Assembly (NCBI GenBank): GCA_033675215.1 | Contig: CM066200.1 | Span: 45,440,341 to 45,504,340 of the forward strand | Source of the DNA: Rhodiola kirilowii | Lineage: Eukaryota; Streptophyta; Magnoliopsida; Saxifragales; Crassulaceae | Direction of reading: 5' to 3' | Length of the DNA: 64,000 nucleotides | Shown here: positions 57,623 through 64,000 of the stretch, one piece after another | How the letters are laid out: each line of letters begins with the position of its first letter | How positions within the stretch are numbered: position 1 is the stretch's first letter | Notes under the pieces: model-generated | The model's database searches: none | Told to the model about the DNA's origin: nothing | The model's input: only the letters and a program-made list of their open reading frames with translations | Program-made: the position numbers and the translations under genes

Positions 57623-58888
57623 CTAAGATCCCTTCCCGAGAAGTAGGTTGTCATCAATCTCGTCAGGAGGTGCAAGATGCTTCAGAATGTGATAGTGCTT
57701 GAGGCATTGCCCGTTGACTACCATTGATTTACCTCCCTCGACGCTAAGATCCACATGCTCGTCTGGATATACTCGTTCCACTGTATAAGGGCCACTCCAT
57801 TTAGTGCGCAGCTTCCCAGGAAATAATCTGAGGCGGGAGTTGTATAGAAGAACTCGCTCGCCTTCGTTGAACTCTCGGCGCACTATCCTTTTGTCATGCC
57901 ACTTCTTTGTTCTTTCCTTATAAATATGAGCATTCTCATATGAATCCAGTCTGATCTCGTCAAGCTCGTGGAGCTGCAATATTCACTTTTCTCTGGCTGC
58001 TTTCTTATCCATGTTCAGCTCTCTGATAGCCCATAATGCCTTGTACTCGAGTTCGACCGGCAAGTGGCAGGTTTTTCCGTAGACAAGTTTGAACGGACTC
58101 ATACCGAAAGGCGTTTTGTATGCGGTCCTGTATGCCCACAACGCGTCATCTATCTTGGATGCCCAGTCTTTCCTGTGGCTCGAGACTGTCTTTCCCAAAA
58201 TGCTTTTGATCTCTCTGTTGGAGATCTCTACCTGTCCACGGGTCTGAGGATGATAAGGAGTGCCAATTTTATGATAAACTCCATACTTTTTCAGCAACGT
58301 CTCGAAGTTTCTTTCTTTGAAATGAGATCTGCCATCACTGATGACTGTTCTGGGCACTCCGAACCGAGGGAAAATCACCTTCTGAAACATTTTGATGACT
58401 ACCTTGGCGTTGCAAGTAGGAGTAGCTACTGCTTCAACCCACTTGGAAACATAGTCGACTACTACCAAGATATACTGATTTTTGTAGGAAGGTGGGAATG
58501 GTCCCATGAAGTCAATCCCCCAAACATCGAAGAGGTCCACTGCGAGAATGATCTGCTGGGGCATCTCCTGCTGCTTCGAAATATTACCTGTCCGCTGGCA
58601 CTGATCACACGCTTTGACAAATTCGTGCGCGTCCATGAATAGCGAGGGCCAAAAGAAACCGGACTGGAGAACTTTCGTAGCTATTTTCGAACCAGCCCCA
58701 TGTCCACCATATTTGTGAATATTGGCAGCGTTCCAGAATGTAGGCAATCTGGTCCTCGTCGACACAAGTCTGGTAGAGACCGTCAACACATAATCTATAA
58801 AGAAAAGGGTCATCCCAGAAGTACCTTTTAACATCAAAAAGAAATTTCCTCTTCTGGTTGTGCGAGAGGTCGGGAGGGAGGATCCCAT
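57623..58888 (-). pseudogene. pol: Integrase of Athila F (broken)
   Basis: Minus strand: [20 protein letters not shown] (zinc site end), [71 protein letters not shown] and [20 protein letters not shown]. The C-terminal part has RLRLFPGKLRTKWSGPYTVE. The DDE core and GPY/F-like module are those of gypsy integrases. About two breaks. Confidence 0.9.
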
Positions 58889-59637
58889 AGGCTAGGAAAT
58901 TAACGAAATCTGCATACCACGGGACGTTATCCACATCAATGCGCATCATTTGTTCTCCTGCTAGAGAGTCAGTCATCGGGAGTTTGTCCTCTTCACGGTC
59001 GAGCTCTCTAAGTTCGAGGCGTGACAAGTGATCTGCAACCAGATTTTTTGCTCCCTTTTCGTCTCTAATGTCAATGTCGAATTCTTGGAGGAGGAGGACC
59101 CATCGGATGAGACGAGGTTTGGAGTCCATCTTTGACAGCAAATAATTGATAGCAGCATGATCAGTGTACACTGTGGTCTTCGAACCAATTAGATACTGCC
59201 TGAATTTCTCAAAAGCATAAACGATGGCCAGCATCTCTGTCTCAGTCGTAGTGTAATTAACCGCTGCTCCGGCGAGGACCTTGCTACCGTAGTAAACTAC
59301 GTGTAGTTTCTTGTCGATGCCCTGCCCCAAGACTGCTCCTACTGAAAAATTACTTGCATCACACATTAGTTCAAATGGCAGTTCCCAATCAGGAGGCTGC
59401 ACTATCAGAGCGGAAGTAAGAGCAATTTTCAGATCGTTGAAAGCATGTAAACATGAATCAGTAAATTTAAACTCAGCTTCCTGACAAAGTAGATCAGTGA
59501 GCGGCTTTGCTGTCTTCGAAAAATCCTTGATAACCCGTCTGTAAAATCCAGCGTGCCCAAGGAAACTCCTGATTCCCTTCACATCTTTTGGTGGGGGAAG
59601 CTTTTCAATCACTTCAACCTTTGCGCGATCGACCTCT
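58889..59637 (-). pseudogene. pol: RT end and RNase H of Athila F
   Basis: Minus strand: [20 protein letters not shown] and [20 protein letters not shown] (RT connection), then [60 protein letters not shown] and [10 protein letters not shown] (RNase H). The upstream RT is displaced by element H. Sequence 59638-59684 read through in the same frame belongs to the LTR of H. Confidence 0.9.
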
Positions 59638-61427
59638 GACGAAGCGCACTGCACTGTCGTTAAGGTGCAATGTTCTCTGTACAAATAAATTTATATTTTC
59701 CGCTACTCGCGACTACACTACTGGGTAGTAAGTGGTAAGTAGGGGTCGATCCCAAGGGAATTAGAGGGATAACTGTTCTTTAGGGGATCGTATGGTGAGT
59801 GATTTTAGGTTGATTGCGGACTTACTGCTAATTACTAAGCTACTGTTTTTGGTTTTTTTGGTTTTTTATGCGGAAAAGTAAATACAGAAAGTAAATACAG
59901 AAATTAAAATACTAAAAGTAAAAGAGTTAAGGGAAGAAGACTTACAGTGGGTGATGCGTGATTGCGATTCCTCCGGTAGATGAGCGGTTGATGGTTGTAG
60001 TTGATCGAGCAGTTTATAAAAGTAAATACAAGCAGGTTTTTTGTAATTCAAGGAAAAGTATTCGGTTTCAGGTACCTTGTATTATAACATGTTTATTAAT
60101 AACCGTTAGTAACCTTTCTAAGTATTCAAAGATGATGAGGCCCTTTCGCAGCGCAAGACTTGCAACATCGTTTAAAGCAACACTTGTTCTACTTCAGACT
60201 AATTCCTCCTTTCGAAGTATCTTAGCCTTTTGTGCATCCACCTGATCTCTCAGTTACGATCGACCAAGTGGTGTTTTAGATAAGTCGAACTCCTCGATAA
60301 GTTTTGCTTGTTACAGCTTCCACTTACCGAGTATGATCACGAATTCCCACGGAAGAGCTTTGCTTGTTACAGCTTCCACTCAACCTTGGAAACTCTGACT
60401 ATATATGGCACATAGAACAAGTTTTGAATACAAAGAAAAGAAATTAAAATATTATATAATACAAGAAAATACTTTCGACCGAATGAGGAGTTTAGCTGCG
60501 AATATCCATGGAAAAGGACATCATAACTAAATACTCGGGGGTTTTTGAAAACAGTAAGAGGGAAAGGGGTGGAATACTCAAGAACCAACAGGAGTATTCC
60601 CAATTTCCTACTGAATACTCAAGAACCAACAGGAGTATTCTCTAAAGTATAATACTCAAGAACAAACAGGAGTATTATTTCCAATCAGTATAATACTCAA
60701 GAACAAACAGGAGTATTATTTCCAAAACCAAACTTACAAAGTAACCAAATGTTTTAGAGAGATAAGTTACAATTTTTGTGGATTTTGTGGATGATGAAAT
60801 GAGGAGGAGAAGAGCTCCTTTTATAGCCACAAGGGGAGGAGGATGGAGGGTGGAGATGGTGGCATGTGGTGTTGCATCTAAGGGTGGAGGAGGAGGGGAG
60901 GAAGATGTGGAGGAGAAGCCACCACATGGCAACTTCTCATGGTGGCACAAATAGCCGCCGGTTGGAGGTCTAAAAATGGGGAGGTTTTCCTCCCTTGGCC
61001 ACCCCTTGCCATAAGCCACCGGTCACAAGGAGGAGGAGGAGGAGTTTGCCACCCATGAGTCATCCAATCCTCCCAAAGCCGCCGGTCACTTGGTCCATGG
61101 ATGAGTTTTGACAGTTTTGTGCAGTCTTTTCATAAAACTATCAGTCCAATTTCACTCCGGTCTGACTTTAGTTGTTCCTCGGATGAATTTAATTTGAGTA
61201 ATTCAATGTCAGGATCTTGAGATTTCTTCGTTCAGCGTCTGATCTTGACCTTGGATTGACTCTTAGTATCTTTTCAGTGTAAAATCCTCTCCTTTGCGTG
61301 TTTTGTCTCTAAGTGCCAAAATACCCTGTAGAAATAAATCGGGACTAACAAGCAGAAGTTAAATAGACCAACAGTCTAATTTGGTGGGTTTTACTGTGTT
61401 TTTGATTCGTATAATTATGGTCCATCA
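59638..61427 (-). repeat. 3' LTR of gypsy H
   Basis: About 1790 bases; the minus strand starts TGATGGACCATAATTATACG and ends TTCGTCA. It aligns with both LTRs of J, including the TATA region (ATAAAAGGAG near 60815-60825 reads on the minus strand) and the leader hairpins. Confidence 0.9.
60573..60717 (-). repeat. Four-unit hairpin array in H leader
   Basis: Units lie at 60573-60598, 60614-60639, 60651-60676 and 60692-60717, with arms AATACTC/GAGTATT and a 12-base loop. Starts are 41, 37 and 41 bases apart. Two units have loop AAGAACCAACAG and two AAGAACAAACAG, so the mix differs from J though the count is the same. Confidence 0.85.
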
Positions 61428-62839
61428 GATCACCCCACACTTCTAGTTGTTCGTCCCGAACAATGCTATTAAAGGGCGGTACTCTAAGTTTGGTTTTAAA
61501 ATATGATAATTAGACTGTGGGACTCGATTTATCCTAATTCATGCATTGCTTACTTATTACCAAATTGAACTGTATAAATAAATAGAAGAAACTTGATACT
61601 TGTACCTCCGTGCTGAGATGCAAATTATTCTGGATGTTTCGGGAGATAGCCCTTTTTAAGCTCCTGGACTGCAACCTCGGGATCGTCTCTCACTATATGG
61701 TTTCCTTGTAGCTTTCTCTAGCACGTGATTTGGTTCGGGCTTCAATGGTTTGAGTACTTTGATTTTCTTTTGGCGAGGGACTGCTTTTTGTAGTGAATCG
61801 GCCTTTGGCCTTTGATTTGACTCTTTGAGTACTTCACTTTTTGTTCGGTTAAAACCTTCACAATTTTGGGCCTTTGGCCTCTTGATTTGCTTCTTTGAGC
61901 TTTTCGCCTTTTTGTGGCTTGCTAGTCCATTTTCTCAAGCCTTTTTGGGAGGTCCAATCATCGCCGGCAAGCCTATGGAAATACCTCCCCGCTCCTCTCA
62001 TCCTTGTCGTTTCGCGCGGGTCAAGATGAGGGTCGCTCATCTATTTTCTCGGCTACTTTGACTAGAGAGAGGACGGTCTAATTCCCGTCCTCGCCTTTTT
62101 TTCTTTTTGCATAAACACTGCATGGCGGAGATGACTTCAATCTTCACTTAAACCCGAAGTGCAGCCTCCACTGACTTCGAAAACCATATAGTTTGATTCG
62201 ATCCTTCGATTGCTTGCCAAGCCTCTCTAGGGCATTTCTATCAACTCCACATCCCTAGTTTATCTCAGCACAAAGGGACAAATGAGAAGTTACGTTCTAA
62301 GTTTTTAGACAGTTGAATTTTCACAAGGTAAATGCACGAATTTTGACTTATCATTTTCACATTCTTAAGTTCATACTTTCAAAAAGATAATACTAAAAAG
62401 AAAAAAAACATGTTATGTACACAGGTGGTTCTCACCCCACACTTTTGAACGAAGTCGTGCCTTTCAGCACTACTTAGTTCAAAATCCATGCAAGCAGATA
62501 TTATATGAGATGAAAATGATATTAAGGAAAAGGGAAGGATAGAACTCCCTTTAAGGTGCCGAGTGAACGACATGGCTCGAGGCTGGATAATCGAGGGAGT
62601 TCGGCTGGGGCCTTAAACTCTTAGCGTAGCCCTGACTGGCTTAATGTTGCACCCAAGTCTGACTCCTGAATAGTCAAATCTTCTATGCACCAAGTGGGTG
62701 AGAGCGACTTATTGAAAAAGTAAAATACAGAAAATAAAAGACAGAAAAATTAAAGTGCGGAAAGTAAGATAGTGTCGGGTTACCTCCCGACCAGTGCACT
62801 TGTTTAACGTCGTTGGCTCGACAGTACCTTATTCCTGGA
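61428..62839 (-). other. Conserved non-coding region of gypsy H
   Basis: Counterpart of 15110-16535 in J. Palindrome TTGTTCGTCCCGAACAA at 61447-61463, internal polypurine-like tract at 62431-62446, conserved GRYFHRLAGDDWTSQKGLRK patch within 61925-62000. No supportable gene. Confidence 0.68.
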
Positions 62840-63994
62840 TCACTGGTTGGGATCCCATGGGTGGCTTAGGTCGAATTTCGCCACTGTTCCTGTGTTGACT
62901 TTTGCCTTGCCTTTTCCCGATTTCTTGCGAGATGATGGGCTTGGGTCCAGTTCCCGTTGATCTGGTGATTTCTCCTTCCAACGTTTCTGAGAAGGCGAGG
63001 GACCTTTGACCACTAGCTTCTTGAACTGGGTTTTCTGGTGTCTAGGGCTGCCTTGTCCAGTCATGGCGAAAACATGCTCCATCGAGGAGTCATTCTGCTC
63101 AGGCCCTTTTCCCATCCTTCTTTCAGCCTCTTCATCGATCACATAGTTTTCAGCGATTTGTCTATTGATCGAGGGGAAAAGTCGGAAAGCTTGCATCTTA
63201 AGGCTCGGTTCCGCCTCGTCGTGTCTGTTTGTGAGGAACTGGTCATAGATGGTTTCGGCTGCTTGGGTGATGATAGCTGGGTATGGCTTGGGCAGCATGT
63301 CGGTGGTATTCTGGACTTCTTCCATTGCTGACACTTCCTCGTTGCTCCCGACACTTTCTATATCCCAGTCTTCTGATGGCTCGGGAGTTTCTTCTGATGG
63401 CTCGGGAGTTTCTTCTCTTTCTGTTTGCATTTCTCCGTCAGCCTCGGGTATTCGTTTTGTAGCTGCGGCCAGGTTATCTATGAGGTTCCACATGTCTGCC
63501 AGGGAGAAGTTCCTGGCTGATCTCCTCATTGCTTCGTTAATCCTTGTCAGATCATCAGCCTTCATCCCACGAAGAAATTGTTGGAGAAGAATTTTCTTCG
63601 TGAATCCATGGTGCGGGCAGCTTGAGACGATGTTGTCGTATCTCGTGAAGTATTCGTCCAAGGTCTCATCCCGGGATCGTTGAAGGCTTATGATCTTCTC
63701 TCGGGTTTGTTGTCGTAAGGATGGAGGGGAGAATTCTTTCAGAAATGGAACGCAGAGGTCCACAAAATGTACTGCACTGCTAGCGGTTGACGTGTAATAC
63801 CAGATCGTTGCAAAATCAGTTAGAGAGAATTTGAAGCATTTAAGCTTAAATTCCTCTAACATTTCATTTGCAGGTTTAATGAGGTGGCAGACGTGGTGAA
63901 AGTTTCGGTAGTGTTGTACTAGGTCTTCTCCATCCGTACCTCCGAACAGTGGCAGATGTCGTGTTGTCCATGCATATGAAGGGGGTTGCGTCAT
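62840..63994 (-). CDS. gag: gag of gypsy H (open, at least 384 aa)
   Basis: Gypsy particle protein on the minus strand. The capsid part has LPLFGGTDGEDLVQHYRNFH, ISLQRSRDETLDEYFTRYDN and SCPHHGFTKKILLQQFLRGM, the last two close to words in G. A Glu/Pro/Ser region follows, with a perfect doubled ETPEPSE unit (63371-63414), and a Lys/Ser-rich tail ending KFDLSHPWDPNQ. There is no zinc knuckle, protease or RT. The upstream frame is open to the window edge, so the true start may lie outside: in J about 150 residues precede the equivalent point. No breaks seen in the visible part. Confidence 0.85.
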   Translation of the reverse strand: MTQPPSYAWTTRHLPLFGGTDGEDLVQHYRNFHHVCHLIKPANEMLEEFKLKCFKFSLTDFATIWYYTSTASSAVHFVDLCVPFLKEFSPPSLRQQTREKIISLQRSRDETLDEYFTRYDNIVSSCPHHGFTKKILLQQFLRGMKADDLTRINEAMRRSARNFSLADMWNLIDNLAAATKRIPEADGEMQTEREETPEPSEETPEPSEDWDIESVGSNEEVSAMEEVQNTTDMLPKPYPAIITQAAETIYDQFLTNRHDEAEPSLKMQAFRLFPSINRQIAENYVIDEEAERRMGKGPEQNDSSMEHVFAMTGQGSPRHQKTQFKKLVVKGPSPSQKRWKEKSPDQRELDPSPSSRKKSGKGKAKVNTGTVAKFDLSHPWDPNQ

Positions 63995-64000
63995 GAGGAC

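Larger units (their letters stand above)
38456..64000 (-). mobile_element. Athila element F, partial, hosting C and H
   Basis: It inserted in the RT of element I; the left flank AGTGG (38451-38455) should be its target duplication. On the minus strand, from right to left: pol (RT end, RNase H, integrase) 59637-57623, spacer with a CCGTTACA array, ATHILA-type ORF (56923-56076 and 42263-41632), 3' non-coding region and 3' LTR. Copia C lies in the ORF. Gypsy H cut it at 59638, so the rest of pol, gag and the 5' LTR lie past the window. LTR family as E. Several breaks. Confidence 0.88.
59638..64000 (-). mobile_element. Gypsy element H, gag-only, partial
   Basis: A minus-strand element of the J subfamily inserted in the pol of F. 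Its left flank CCTCT (59633-59637) is the expected target duplication. Visible: 3' LTR, polypurine tract and palindrome, conserved non-coding region, gag. The primer site and 5' LTR lie past the window. The visible gag frame looks whole. Confidence 0.88.

Noticed and set aside
58605-59684. Taking the start of the F pol frame at 59684
   Set aside because: The first 16 or so codons are read through the end of the LTR of H; the F sequence begins at 59637.

Overview
This window is plant nuclear DNA made almost entirely of LTR retrotransposons nested inside one another. The evidence is Ty1/copia and Ty3/gypsy coding domains of plant type, primer binding sites matching plant initiator-Met and Asp tRNAs, and a small nuclear insertion of plastid DNA. 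A flowering plant with a large, repeat-rich genome fits; I cannot name the species. I found no intact host gene, tRNA, rRNA or CRISPR array.

Left part (1-18789). A Sirevirus-like copia block on the minus strand appears twice in direct order: 1-4700 (copy A) and 4701-18789 (copy B). The junction at about 4700 has only 1-3 bases of microhomology, which suggests a tandem duplication. Each copy later took its own insertion in the same part of the LTR. Copy A received a chimeric plastid fragment (rpl2-rpl23 joined to psbE-psbF). Copy B received a 7.7 kb gag-protease gypsy element, J, with target duplication ATCAC.

Middle and right (about 18.8-64 kb). This is a nested stack rooted in an Athila-type gypsy element, I (minus strand, about 20.96 kb to 38455, continuing past the window). 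Copia D (22253-36249, TSD GTTTT) sits in the integrase of I. Athila-like E (29550-35994, TSD CTTCC) sits in the 5' LTR of D. Athila F starts at 38456 inside the RT of I and runs out of the window. F was entered by copia C (42264-56075, TSD GAGGT) and by gag-only gypsy H (59638 to the end). C was entered by gag-only gypsy G (48691-54558, TSD CCTGA). LTR differences counted by eye agree with this order: D oldest (about 13 in the first 250 bases), E about 3%, C 28 in 966, J 31 in about 1770, G 22 in 1511.

How the parts relate. Copia A, B and C keep gag and protease but lack integrase, RT and RNase H, while D keeps the enzymes but almost no gag. All carry or carried the same extra ORF between pol and the 3' LTR. 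Athila E and F carry a comparable ORF in the same slot. J, G and H are gag-only or gag-protease gypsy elements with Athila-like terminal signals, so Athila enzymes are the likely helpers. The most interesting signals are the shared post-pol ORF class in two retrotransposon superfamilies, palindromic CCGTTACA arrays in Athila U3 and before its post-pol ORF, a 41-base-period hairpin array in the J/H leader, and the chimeric plastid insertion.
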